This document shows positions 19,971 through 30,647 of a DNA stretch of 64,000 nt, piece by piece. Under the pieces are notes generated by a model. It saw only the letters and a list, made by a program, of their open reading frames with translations. It was not told where the DNA came from and did not search any database. The stretch spans positions 12,786,868-12,850,867 of the forward strand of contig OZ007505.1 in the NCBI GenBank assembly GCA_963931865.1. The letters run 5' to 3'. Source of the stretch: Axinella damicornis (taxonomy: Eukaryota; Porifera; Demospongiae; Axinellida; Axinellidae). Position numbers and translations under genes: made by a program. Within the stretch, counting starts at the first letter, position 1. Every line of letters starts with the position of its first letter.

Positions 19971-19974
19971 TCTG

Positions 19975-20600
19975 TAACCAAGAGTGCACCCAGAGTGTGT
20001 AATTGGGCAGTGTTTAAGTGGGTTCAAAGTCCCATTGGGAGGGCTTGCCTGTAGCTGAACTGTGAATATTGTGACTCGCAGTGTTCTCGCTAGGCCTTTA
20101 GCAGACGGTGCAGCACCATTTGGCTAATCGAATCTCCATTTGGATGCGGTAAACTTAAGTACCTGCACCATTTGGATCACTTCCTTAATTAATTATTTCC
20201 CTGCCCACAGCAGCTGCTGACAGGGTTTCCCACTTAACATTCAACAGTAGTGTGTAAACAAAGCCATTCAATGTCTGATTATTCATTGTGCACATTTGGA
20301 TGTAGATTTCTGGCGAGAACACGATTGTGAGCACCTATTGGAAGCTTGTAAACATCAAATGGGAATGAAGATTCTGAAGAGTGTAGGGATCCCCAGGATA
20401 CTGCATGAGTGCATGGAGTCATACTGTTATATTGGGATCAGAATCCTGATTGGGAGGGAGAGGGGAGTAATTTCTTATCCCCTTTGCTGCTCATATTCCG
20501 GTGTGCTACTCTTGACGGTCTCTTCTTTCTCTCTCCTCACAGCATGTGGCACAGCACTAGATGTGACAATACTCCATGCAACCAATAGGTCAGTCTAGCC
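19975..20600 (+). repeat. Tandem-triplicated module, unit 1 (with insertion)
   Basis: Carries GGGCAGTGTTTAAGTGGG, TCCCATTGGGAGGGCTTG and, after about 270 inserted bp, GTGTAGGGATCCCCAGGATA ... GGAGGGAGAGGGGAGTAATT, then a strong pyrimidine tract TCTTCTTTCTCTCTCCTCACAG followed by CATGTGGCACAGCACTAGAT. Related units lie at 21465 and 21890. Confidence 0.7.
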
Positions 20601-21464
20601 ACTTGCCCCTCTCTGCCAGGCCGGTTACACACAGGTGCGGAAGGCAGAGAGCAAACATTGCACTAGATCAGGAATGCCATTACTTTGAACTGGTGAAGTG
20701 CCAGCTACAGTTGAGGACGGGTTCTGTACCCTTCGAGGCATCCAGGTTGGCTAGAGTGTAAGCTTTTAGACGCTCTCCGCCTGGCTGATCACACACGAGC
20801 AGCCCAGTTTAGTACCACGAGCAGTGCACAATATAATTTTTAAAACTGGTCTGGCATAATGTCAGACCAACACCGGTATTGGTCGGACATGATCTGACAC
20901 TGAAAAATTGCCAGGCGGGAAGCTAGACTTATGATCTTTCGGTGTGGTGGTAATCTGAGGGAATGTATGTAGGTGTGCATGTGTGTGAAGCTTTCAAGTG
21001 TCTCAAACACAGTCTTAAATGTTCATTATTGTGGCCCACAGCGAAGTCAATATATACCTGTGAAACAGTATGTAGCCCTACAAATGTGATTATGGGTTTT
21101 GGTTAGGCTGTTTCATGAATAATATTATACTTACCCGAACTGTGAATACATAATCAGAACTATGAATACGTAAAGTAGGCTCCCGCTATGTTCATTGTGT
21201 GGCTTCCACTGCGTGACCGGCCAATTTGTCAGCGCAGAATAGTCAGTGGGCGGCCATATCAGCGCTTCGCCTGGAATATGGCCGATAGCCGACTGTTATA
21301 TTGTGCTCTGCACGAGAGTCATGAATAAAATTGGAATGAATCGCTTCAGTGAGATCTAATTGGTCAGTTGAAATGCAATCAAGTGCAATGTTTGCTAGAC
21401 CCTCTCCGTCCTCCGCGTGCCCGCTTGACCGGCCAAGTGGAGAGGGGCTAGCAGCTAGACTGCC
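20601..21464. other. Intergenic stretch, nothing firmly recognised
   Basis: Includes an imperfect hairpin at about 20840-20895 built on GTCTGGCATAATGTCAGACC and GGTCGGACATGATCTGACAC. No gene recognised. Confidence 0.3.
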
Positions 21465-21895
21465 AATAGGTACACTTGCTCAATTAGGCAGTGTTTAAGT
21501 CCCATTGGGAGGGCTTCTGTCTTTCCCCATAGCAACTAATTGAAACATGAATATTGTGGGCTCTATCCTACTCCAGTGGAAAGCCTGTAAGCATTCTGCT
21601 GTTCATGTACGTACCCAAAGGGGGAGGTTAGCCTTGGGTCATCAGGTAAACTGGCATATGAGACTGAAGTGTAGGGATCCACACAGTACTGCATGAGTAC
21701 ATGCATGAAGCTGTTACTGGGATGAAAATCCTGACTGGGAGGGAGAGGGGAGTATAATTCTGTATCCCCTTGCTGCACATATTCCAGTGTGCCAGTCCTT
21801 TTTTGTAAAGACGGTCTCTTCTTTCTCCCTCTACACAGCATGTGGCACATCACTAGATGTGAGGACATTGCCATGCAACCAATAGGTACGCAGAA
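21465..21895 (+). repeat. Tandem-triplicated module, unit 2
   Basis: Same order of blocks as unit 1, ending in TCTTCTTTCTCCCTCTACACAG then CATGTGGCACATCACTAGAT and GAGGACATTGCC. Followed directly by unit 3. Confidence 0.75.
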
Positions 21896-22270
21896 TGCAC
21901 CCAGAGTGTGTGTAGCTTGAGCTCAATTGGGCAGTGTTTAAGTCCCATTGGGAGGGATTTTATCTTTCCCCATAGCAACTAATTGAACTGTGAATATTGT
22001 GAGCTCTAACCTACCCAGTTGGAAGCCTGATACTCTGAAGATCCTGAAGTGTAGGGATCCCCAGGATACTGCATGAGTGCATGGAGTCATACTGTTATAT
22101 TGGGATCAGAATCCTAACTGGGAGGGAGAGGGGAGTAATTGCATATCCCCCTTGCTGCTCATATTCCGGTGTGCCACTCCCAGTGTTTAAAGACGGTCTC
22201 TTCTTTCTCTCTCCTCACAGCATGTGGTGCAGCACTAGATGTGAGGACATTGCCACAATACTGCTCCTCC
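21896..22270 (+). repeat. Tandem-triplicated module, unit 3
   Basis: Same blocks again, ending TTTCTCTCTCCTCACAG then CATGTGGTGCAGCACTAGAT. All three units keep the polypyrimidine-CAG (3' splice-site-like) junction, so this could be a duplicated intron/exon edge. The downstream frame (ACG.ALDV..L) is short. Confidence 0.75.
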
Positions 22271-22399
22271 CCCCATGAGAACTACAAGCTTTCGATTTCC
22301 TCAAACCTGAACATAGCTGAATGCAGCTACGTTACTCATGACATGTTGTGTACTGTGCTCTATTATGATGACATTGTACTGTCCCTCTTTCTGACTTAG

Positions 22400-22940
22400 C
22401 AGAGCAGTTTATACACTTACCGTGAGCTTGCTACACTAGATCTTATAGCATTGGATCTTGGACGTAGTAACGTTATGTCTTGCATGTGCAGCAGTAATTA
22501 TTTACGGTAACGTAATATTACGTACCGTAAGACTTAGTCATAATAATGCTTCACAAGGATGTGCTGCTTGCGATTACATATAGCTAGATAGCCAGTATCT
22601 AGCAATAGATATGAAACATCGAGGCCCCCTCCTGTATGGGCTGCTGTCTGTATGCAAGATTGTACACATCGCCCCAGTGCATCGCCCTATCCATGCCAAA
22701 GGATTAGCTCATGATGGGTGCATAGCATAATTATCCTTGCTATCTGTCACTGAAAGAAATTAATGTCATGGTGGTTCTATGGCATAATATCATGTCGTGC
22801 CATTATCCCAATGTGAAGCTGTGTGATCATGACCACTTGTGGATATATAGAAGCTGCATGTAAGCAGTTCAGAGTCTGGTACTTGCATGCATGACTCTTG
22901 TCCAAATTCCGTAATTCTCTTTTAATCATCATTCTATGGT
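22400..22940. other. Intergenic stretch, nothing recognised
   Basis: AT-rich with several GTAACGTAATATTACGTACC-type short palindromes near 22505-22530. No gene seen. Confidence 0.3.
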
Positions 22941-23025
22941 AGCCTTGTTCCCAGGACTTCTCACCCCAGTGTCAGTACTGCAAGTGACGAATGCTGGGGT
23001 GAGAAGGCCTGGGAACGAGGCTATA
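22941..23025. mobile_element. Palindromic-family element, TSD not clear
   Basis: TAGCCTTGTTCCCAGGAC and TTCTCACCCCA pair with TGGGGTGAGAAGG and CCTGGGAACGAGGCTA around a ~27-bp centre (GTGTCAGTACTGCAAGTGAC..). The flanks do not show a matching 9-mer, so the duplication has decayed or the ends were rearranged. Confidence 0.6.
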
Positions 23026-23305
23026 GCATTATGTAGTTCTAGGAGAACATGCTACCAGATTCCATCCTATAGCTGTTATAAATCAGGGTGCTTAAGTAGG
23101 CTAGAGCCCTCATACAATATTCAATTAGTTGCTATATAGCTAATACCTCCAAGGAAGATATAGATCCTTGATCCCAATGGGCCCACTTAAACAGAAGGGC
23201 TGAGAAGCCTAGCAGGATAATGCACAAGTGAACTGCATGCTGAAATTTCATCATAATAATCACAGGAGCCCATTTCCATGCAGTACTTGATTCTGGCATG
23301 GGTTA

Positions 23306-24398
23306 TCATAGACTCGGTAGTCTATTGTAGGGATACGACGTACACGCAATACATGCCAATACAAAAAAATCTCTCCAAATCTCAGAAACGGTACACTTAT
23401 AAGCCTTTATAACCACATACCGTTCATCTTCGAGTGTTTTCATGACCAACAAGACTCCTCGCGTCGCGAAAACCCGTCGCGAAAGTACCACACCAGGTAC
23501 TCGCAAAACGGGCAAATTGTTTTTCTTTCTTCTTTCTTTCTTTCTTCTTTCTTCTTTCTTCTTTCAGACGGGCTAGCTCAACGTCGCCTCAATCCCTCAT
23601 GATGGTTTTCGCACGAAACAGCAGCATTTTACACCGAGCAGTGCACCAGCCCATCGCTTTTTGGCAACCTCCATGTCTTCACCAGGCGGCTACAGCTGCC
23701 CACTCAATAACTATGGCTTCATTTGTCACGCCATTTTCATGTTTGTACGCATGCGCACTTAAACGATCACTTAGCAACGATACGTAATTATTATTCAAGA
23801 TCGCTGAATTAGAAGTGCCTTGCGCTGTTGTGTTACCGTAAGAACTAGACTGAGGTAAATTCTCTGTGCTATAATATGTTACTAGACTATGTTCTGTGAG
23901 AGGGGTGAATGCCTATCTAAAGACTCAACAATGTGTCGCTACTACTATCTGGTATAGCTATTTTAGCTACACTATACTTAGCAGCTCAGGGAGCACTGGC
24001 TTAGTATCCATCCAGAAAAGGGTTGGCTTTTGAGATGCTTGGGTCTGATTCTTCAGCCATTGCTGGCAGTGTAAATGCCAGAGTCCGCTATGCATGCGCC
24101 TGCTGCTAAAAAAAATGACATAAACAAGTAATAAAAACATTTAAAATGTAACAGGATGTAGGGATACCAGAACCGCAAAAAGTAAGGAAACAAGGTAGGG
24201 ATGATCACACAAAACAGTGAAGTATACAATCCCCCTACATATCTTTTTTCATTATACACGTATTATGGAAAAAGATCTCTGTAGGGGGGTTGTATACTTC
24301 ACTGTTTTGTGTGATCATCCCTACCTTGTTTCCTTACTTTTTGCGGTTCTGGTATCCCTACATCCTGTTACATTTTAAATGTTTTTTATTACTTGTAC
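23306..24398 (+). repeat. 1.1-kb repeat family A+B, copy b
   Basis: Starts CATAGACTCGGTAGTCTATT and ends in the B hairpin 24125-24398 (CAAGTAATAAAAACATTTAA ... AAATGTTTTTTATTACTTGT). It contains the intact site AAATGCCAGAGTCCGCTATG, which is the empty-site counterpart of the insertion at 50787. It faces copy c tail to tail. Confidence 0.85.
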
Positions 24399-24406
24399 AT
24401 AATAAT

Positions 24407-26376
24407 ACAAGTAATAAAAAACATTAAAAATGTAGCAGGATGTAGGGATACCAGAACGGCAAAAAGTAAGGAAACAAGAGGGATGATCAAACATAACAGT
24501 GAAGTATACAATCACCCCTACAGAGATCTTCTTCCATAATATATACATGTACAATGAAAAAAGATATGTAGGGGTGATTGTATACTTCACTGTTATGTTT
24601 GATCATCCCTCTTGTTTCCTTACTTTTTGCCATTCTGGTATCCCTACATCCTGCTACATTTTTAATGTTTTTTATTACTTGTTTATGTAAAAAATTTTGG
24701 CAGCAGGCGCATGTTTGAGCTGAAGTTTGCTGCAGAAGTCAGTGACCTCACAGGCACCTGGGCAGTAGGTGTCCTTGCCTTGGTATATGGACAGGCATTA
24801 CACTTCCAGCATTGGCTGAAGAATCAGGCCCGGGCATCTAGATGGATGACAAAGCCACTGAGTTCTCCCTGTCTGAAGACCATGGCATAGGCAGTTTATA
24901 GTAGGGACATTCATATGGGTGTTGAGAGTTGTGATAGGCATTCACCCTGCTCACAGAATACAGTATAGGTAGCAATATAAGCTTAGCTAAATCATGCGTA
25001 CAGGGACTAACCTCAGTCTTATACAGAGTGCCTCGTTTGACAACACATCGGTCAACTCAACGCATCTTCCTCACTGTTTCGATCTTGAGTAATAATTACG
25101 TATAGTTGCTAAGTGATCGTTTAAGTGCGCATGCGTACAAAAGTGAAAATGGCGTGGCAAACGAAGCCATAGTTATTGAGTGGGCAGCTGCAGCCGCCTG
25201 GTGAAGACTTGGAGGTAGCGAAAAAGCGGTGGGACGTTGCACTGCTCGGTTGAAAATGCTGCTGTTTCGTGCGAAAACCATTGTGACAGATTGAGGCAAC
25301 GTTGAGCTAAGTTGTCTGAAGAAGAAAGAAGAAAGAAGAAAGAAGAAAGAAAAACAATTTGCCCGTTTTGCGAGTACCTGATGTGGTACTTTCGCGACGG
25401 GTTTTCGCGATGCAAGGAGTCTTGTTGGTCATGAAAACACTCGAAGATGTCTCGTTCCCAGACCCCCCTCGGAAAAATCGAGAAAGGGTCTGGCAACACG
25501 TATGGCAATGCGGTGTCCGCGCGGGCTATATACTCGCGCCAATCAGATTGCAGAAATTATAACGTCACGTTCAATCGCGGATGTGCAAACTCATCGGTAT
25601 ACGATGACCATCATGGCGTTCAGTTGACAAGGCAGTCGAAGTTTCTCGAGGCAGAATAAGGTACGGAACATTCATACCGAAGCATTGAGGGGCAATTGAA
25701 GCTTTCATTTCTGTATTTGTGTGCCTACCAGTCGGCTACGGGAAAAGCTTTCGTTAATACCGTTAGCTTCCCGTCGTAATTCGACTTTTGTACTGTGCAG
25801 CTCTCCGCTGTCGGGGTAGTAGCGTAGAACGGCTTGGTACAGTGTCTGACATGTTCAAGCTAGACTTAGTACAGAGGTTTGCATAAAGCTTGCAACAAAC
25901 ACTGCTGAGCACTGCTGAGACTAGAAAACCACACAAGTCCCACCCTGTGTACATAGTGTATTACAGCTAGGAAGCGCTAAGTGGGTAGGAAGCAAATTAA
26001 AGATACCATGTAATGGCACAGGGTGGGACTTGTGGTTTTCTAGTCTCAGCACTGTAAGCAGGGCTTGTTGCAAGCTTTATGCAAACCTCTGTACTGTACA
26101 TGCAGCTATTTAGTGGCGCACAACTCCAATTATCACCTCGAGTGTAAACATTCACACGTGATTGTGTAACTGATTGAATTCCTATTGGACGCGGCATTGC
26201 CATACGTGTTACCAGACCCTTTCTCGATTTTTCCGAGGGGGGTCTGGGAACGAGACTAGAACGGTATGTGGTTATAAAGACTTATAAGTGTAGCGTTTCT
26301 GCGATTTGGAGAGATTTTTTTGTATTGGCATGTATTGCATGTACGTCGTATCTCTACATATAGACTCTACCGAGTC
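24407..26376 (-). repeat. 1.1-kb repeat family A+B, copy c (inverted, interrupted)
   Basis: The B hairpin is 24407-24681. The A part continues on minus to 25448 and resumes at 26259-26376 (GAACGGTATGTGGTTATAAA ... ACCGAGTCTATG). Between lies an 810-bp insertion. With copy b it forms a 3-kb palindrome centred near 24403. The arms have diverged more in the 24690-25080 part. Confidence 0.8.
25449..26258. mobile_element. 810-bp foldback insertion in copy c
   Basis: Ends TCTCGTTCCCAGACCCCCCT and GGGGGGTCTGGGAACGAGACTA are inverted copies that extend inwards about 60 bp (AGAAAGGGTCTGG.AACACGT). Comparing with the other A copies (CGAAGATGAACGGTATG) fixes the insertion point, but no 9-bp duplication is visible. 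A second inverted repeat is nested inside (25868-25950 against 26020-26098, TACAGAGGTTTGCATAAAGC). The ends match the TAGTCTC subtype of the palindromic family, so this could be a longer relative. Confidence 0.65.
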
Positions 26377-26379
26377 TAT

Positions 26380-26780
26380 GATTATATCACTATGCTTCTG
26401 AGCCGGTCGGGTGCATGCATGTTATTCTACAGCATACTCTTAATTGTCCTTTGGTTGCACACTACACTGGTTTTAAGTGATAATATTATGGTAGAGCACC
26501 CCCTAATTTGAAGCATCCCATGCTTTCCGGAGGATGAAGCTCGATCCTGGATGCATGCCAGCTTACGTACCTATGCTTTGGTATACACATGGGTCAAAAA
26601 ATTACTTGCCTCGCTACGCTTGGCAATAATACCCCTGCAACCCAACCTGAATCTGAATAATTTTTTTTCCAACAGCTAGGGAAGGGGTCATACAAAAGGT
26701 AGTCATATATACGGATCATAATATTGTCAGAGCAAAAATGTGTTACAATAAAGCAAAAAGCAGGTTGTATGCTCAGCGAT
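26380..26780. other. Intergenic stretch, nothing recognised
   Basis: AT-rich sequence between copy c and the death-fold-like exon, presumably the 3' flank of that minus-strand gene. A possible AATAAAG-type signal near 26747 lies on the wrong strand. Confidence 0.3.
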
Positions 26781-27077
26781 CTAGGAACACTTCACAATTT
26801 CGATATCGCTAGCAAGTGTACAGAGGCCTATATGACGTAGTGTATCGGTCAGAGTTTGCCAAGATACAGGCGTGGTTTGGCATTTCCAGCCAACCAATCT
26901 TCTAAATTGATCATCTGCACTTTGTTGTTATGTTTCAGGCCGATAGCATCCACTACTGCTCCAGAGTGATCTTCAAGAAGCAGGATACCAAATGGCACAT
27001 ACGTAGTGCCAATCTCCTGTGGTATATTGATTTTCCGATTAAAGCCACGAGATCCACTAAGGATGGCTTGCTGCTCC
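26781..27077 (-). pseudogene. Death-fold-like terminal exon with one frameshift
   Basis: The minus strand, entered through an acceptor-like TAATATAG at 27078, reads GSRGFNRKINIPQEIGTTYV, PFGILLLEDHSGAVVDAIGL and VQMINLEDWLAGNAK. After a frame change near 26872 it reads PVSWQTLTDTLRHIGLCTLA then SDIE and TAG at 26781. The plan IP..IGT.Y..FG.LLL.D..G..V..I......I....L..WL.GKGK.PV.W.TL...LR.I.L..LA.DIE is one I know from sponge and cnidarian proteins, often beside death-domain or NLR-type sequences. A direct assignment to DEATH (Pfam) is inference. The single frameshift may be a decay mark or an assembly error. No 5' exons are confidently joined. Confidence 0.6.
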
Positions 27078-27529
27078 CTATATTACAGAACAAAGAATCA
27101 TGACAACTGGTTAGATCAATACGCCTCTCCTTCTTGGGGCAAGAGATATAGGTGGTCTCATGATCTCAGCCAGAGAGTGCGAGTTGTAATTCGCCCACTA
27201 ATTTCAGTCTAATTTTCTCATTTCCGTCCCATTTCCCCTGTTCCTTGCTTTGCAATCTAGTTTCCTAGCTTTCCATAATACTGCAAGTGTTGGAAGGCTG
27301 GATGTATTACACTACAAGCAAACAAAAGCTGGGAAGCATTCTGTGAAAGTAGTTCATGCAAGTAATAGGTACTTGATAAAGCTGACACACACATAAGCTA
27401 GCTCTTGATCAAAACAAATAATCTGAATGAATGACTGTACGTACAAGAAACTTCTGTAATCACCATGAATGCCTGGAAATGAGACTGGTGGGCATACATG
27501 CATAATCATAGTGACATACGTGGTCTCTC

Positions 27530-27665
27530 AATGGGAGCTGCTGTACGTGGAAGTACTTGATATTGGAATTCCAGAACCTGAAGTAAATTAACAGTGTCTG
27601 GTAATAGTTTCCTCTCCATGGTAACTATCACATACACGCTGTATGAGTGCACAGTCTCTTCAGGT
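27530..27665 (-). CDS. Possible exon, duplicated at 28.7 kb
   Basis: A minus-strand frame reads HSYSVYVIVTMERKLLPDTV, NLLQVLEFQYQVLPRTAAP and ends near IER. A second copy at 28684-28760 reads TMERKLIIPDTVNFLQVLEF with an in-frame 3-bp difference (LLPD against LIIPD). Keeping the frame through the indel argues weakly for past coding. Family unknown. Confidence 0.3.
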
Positions 27666-27679
27666 CAGTCTGCATGTTG

Positions 27680-28680
27680 AGAAACATTGGTAGTACAACT
27701 CTTGACAAAGGGTCATTCTCTGGTTGTTCATTGGGTTAATAGTCTGCATGCAGCTGGTGTTGTGATGAAGGTGGTAAAATACTACAGTCAATCCACATGC
27801 AGCACATGTCTAAACTGTAATTAGCTCTCAAGCTTGCCTCTGTGGTGCACATACTCATAGCTGATCCCTGAACACAAGCAAGACTTGCATACACATGCAC
27901 ATTATATTTCAATGTAGTAATGTGAAGCCAGACCCTCACAGACGCACGAATGAGGGTCTTTCATCAAGCCTATACTCAGATTTGTCAGTGAGGAAGTTGC
28001 ATAGCACTAATTTGGTATCTTTATTCAGGAAACTCTCGGGCTTGATCGAGTTCACAGGAAAAATACAGTAATGATTGCTCATTCTGAAATCTGATAGGAA
28101 TGCAATCATTGTTGCAGCGGGACAAATCCAAGTACATGCTTGACACCAGACCCTCCTCCACGTGTGAGTGAGGGTCTGACTTCTACCTCTGGGTTCTGTC
28201 CATACCCTTACACAATTATGCTGAACACTCTGATACTAGTTTGCCATTGCAGTTGAAGATGTTTTTTGGTAGGTGGAGGAATGTTCTACATTTATGGCAA
28301 GCCACTGCACCTGGTTAATCCCAACTTGTGAGCCATACAGCGCAGAGAATAAGGGAGACACCCTGATTGCCAGTTCATTGGGGATTTGATGCAAAGAATG
28401 AGTCCACTACCCTTAGTCCATTTCTGCAAGAATGCCAGCTACTGTTTGGCAATTATTGAACTGCCAATCAGGGTGCTTCTCATAATCTCTGTGCCGGATG
28501 GTTTACAAGTTGGGATGAACTGAGCTTCAGTCACAGCTCCGGGCCTATCACCAGCCGTCCAGAGTGAAAAAAAGCTTCACTGCCAAAAGGGAGGGCTACA
28601 AGGACAGATGACTGTATTCTCAGTGAATTCATGCAAAGAGAGAAACTGGCTGCGACCAAGGGCTTATCAAGGCCAAGCCT
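27680..28680. other. Intergenic stretch with small hairpins
   Basis: Two hairpins, AGACCCTCA..TGAGGGTCT at 27930-27960 and CCAGACCCTC..GAGGGTCTG at 28146-28179, resemble cut-down members of the CCAGAC subtype of the palindromic family. No coding region recognised. Confidence 0.4.
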
Positions 28681-28760
28681 AGACACGGCACTTGATATTG
28701 GAATTCTAGAACCTGAAGAAAATTAACAGTGTCCGGTATAATCAGTTTCCTCTCCATGGT

Positions 28761-29586
28761 CACACGCCATGTTGTCAGAACCCTTCAGAAGAACCCACCC
28801 ACCTCCCCCTGCCTCACCCTTTCTGCTCATGCAGAACCTATCTCCAAAGGACATTGCTGGATGTGATATCACAAGATGAAAGTCTCACACTGGCTGTAGA
28901 CGTCTCTATTGGTTAAAGTGTAAATCCCCCCTGGACCAGCTACATGGGGTGGTCATGGGGTGGTCACAGGATCAGCTGCAACCACTGGATGGGACAACAT
29001 ATACTGCATGCTGCATGGGTGGGTGTGGCATATACACTAGATTGCTCCACTTACTACTAGGAGTCACATGGTCACACGTCACAGGGGCAGATCCAAGGGG
29101 GGGCTACAGGGGGCCCTTCACAGACTGATTCCGGTACGCATGCTGATTGCACAATCACCACACAGTGCACAATGCTGGGAATGGACATGGCACAGAAGCA
29201 GAAAGAATCGAATTCGAAGTAGCAGGGCAGTGCATGCAGTGAAGAGCACCAAGTATGGTGAGGGTACAGTGTTTAGGAGCTGATTACCTATCTCACAAGG
29301 ATGTTCAGTACCGGGTCCCACTATATACATGCTTCACGCCAGTAAAGCACATTGGCTGCTACAGATTTTCACACACTAAGCCAGTCTGACTATCCCCATA
29401 CAAGCTCCTATCAACACCAAGAGGGCATGTACGTGTGTGCAATTGAGAGGGTCTGGAGATGAAATTAGATGGCAAGCATGTGCGGAAAATTGGCATATTT
29501 ACGTGGAATCGATGTCAATGCTATCAAATGCAAGTTCCCAGAGTCTCCATTACTGTCCTCGTACATGGCAGAAAAAGTTCGGGTAG
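28761..29586. other. Intergenic stretch, nothing firmly recognised
   Basis: 28795-28880 echoes 3670-3745 (see there). Open frames of 60-75 codons near 29070-29330 overlap on both strands and show no family resemblance. Confidence 0.3.
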
Positions 29587-29594
29587 AACACGGG

Positions 29595-29927
29595 CAGTGG
29601 TGTAGCCAAGCTAGGGCACACTGGGGCACCCTACCATTGGAGGTGTAGTTAACCAGGTACCAGTGCAGCGCGGTGCGGAGTTCGTTTTGACTGCAGGACG
29701 TCACCAAAGGATCAGAGCTACACGGTAACACCGTGACTGCAGAAGGCACTGACTGTCCACATATGTGAAGGTGCCACGAGAGCCCATCCTGATAACTGAA
29801 AAGTGAAGGTGAAAAATTTTTTCCGCGCTTTGTGCGGACTGATCAGCACTACACACCTCTATACCCTGCCTTCGGCAGCGTGCCCCTGTAGTGCCCTACC
29901 AATTCTACATTTCTGGCTACGCCACTG
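29595..29927. mobile_element. hAT-like non-autonomous element, 8-bp TSD
   Basis: Ends CAGTGGTGTAGCC and GGCTACGCCACTG are inverted-complementary with one mismatch. AACACGGG precedes (29587-29594) and AACATGGG follows (29928-29935), a 7/8 match to an 8-bp duplication as made by hAT elements. It is 333 bp with no transposase. The right part carries the three-hairpin module. Confidence 0.75.
29823..29878 (+). other. Three-hairpin module, copy 1
   Basis: CCGCGCTTTGTGCGG (29823-29837) and CTGCCTTCGGCAG (29866-29878) flank a degraded middle hairpin. The last forms a C-TTCG-G tetraloop. The module is preceded by a TGAAGGTGAAAAATTTTTT word. Other copies: 31017-31076 and 46664-46720 (minus). Confidence 0.6.
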
Positions 29928-30148
29928 AACATGGGCAGGATACAGTGTTTAGGAGTCCAAAAGAACAACCTGTTCACAATGGATTATCTTCTTCATTTGA
30001 TGTACACAGCCATTGGAAGATGGACAAACTACAGAACTAATGCAATTTCCCCCCACCTGATTGCTTGCTGTTCAGCTCTGACATCCTTCGGATCCGCTGC
30101 CTTAGCCACAGGATCGTAACTCTATCTGCTGCAAGCATATATACCTCC

Positions 30149-30196
30149 TAGTCTCGCGTAGCCAGACTCTCGCGAGAGTCTGGCTACGCGAGACTA
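30149..30196. mobile_element. Perfect 48-bp palindromic element, TSD tatacctcc
   Basis: TAGTCTCGCGTAGCCAGACT then CTCG is followed by its exact reverse complement, with no spacer. TATACCTCC lies on both sides (30140-30148 and 30197-30205), a perfect 9-bp duplication. Young and intact member of the TAGTCTC subtype. Confidence 0.9.
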
Positions 30197-30647
30197 TATA
30201 CCTCCTGCAAGCTTGCACTTCGACCTCCTATAGCCCCGCCCTTCTTTTGCTGTGCAAACGAACTTCCATTCCGTTCCAGTATGAAACATGAAAAGGGACT
30301 CATGTGATCACAGATCTATCCTGCATCTATATATCTGATCTGCCGACCAGCGTTGCTAGATTAAGGGATGGACAGCAGTTGAGAAATTGTAAGCAAAGTA
30401 GTGGGGGTGGTGTGACCCAATTTAAGCCTATCCAAATTTATCTGTGCCTCAGGTTATACTCCATGTCCAGTGACTTGAGGTCAGAACCTCAAGGGGGATT
30501 ATGTCCAAGGTCGGAAACTCCTATGTTACTGGTCTCTTGGGCCAGACGTTAGCAGGGGGAAGAACATTTGGCCACTATATTTCTGGAAAAACTGGACACT
30601 ATAGCAAATGTCACAATTACAGTGTTCACACACTGACAAGTTGGTAG

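Noticed and set aside
22941..23025. Palindromic element counted as a 9-bp-TSD case
   Set aside because: The arms are good, but the flanks ATTCTATGG and TAGCATTAT do not match, so it is not used as evidence for the 9-bp rule.
23306..23515. Minus-strand 69-codon frame conserved in several A+B copies
   Set aside because: The similarity is no higher than in non-coding parts of the repeat, and differences between copies do not favour synonymous positions by eye.
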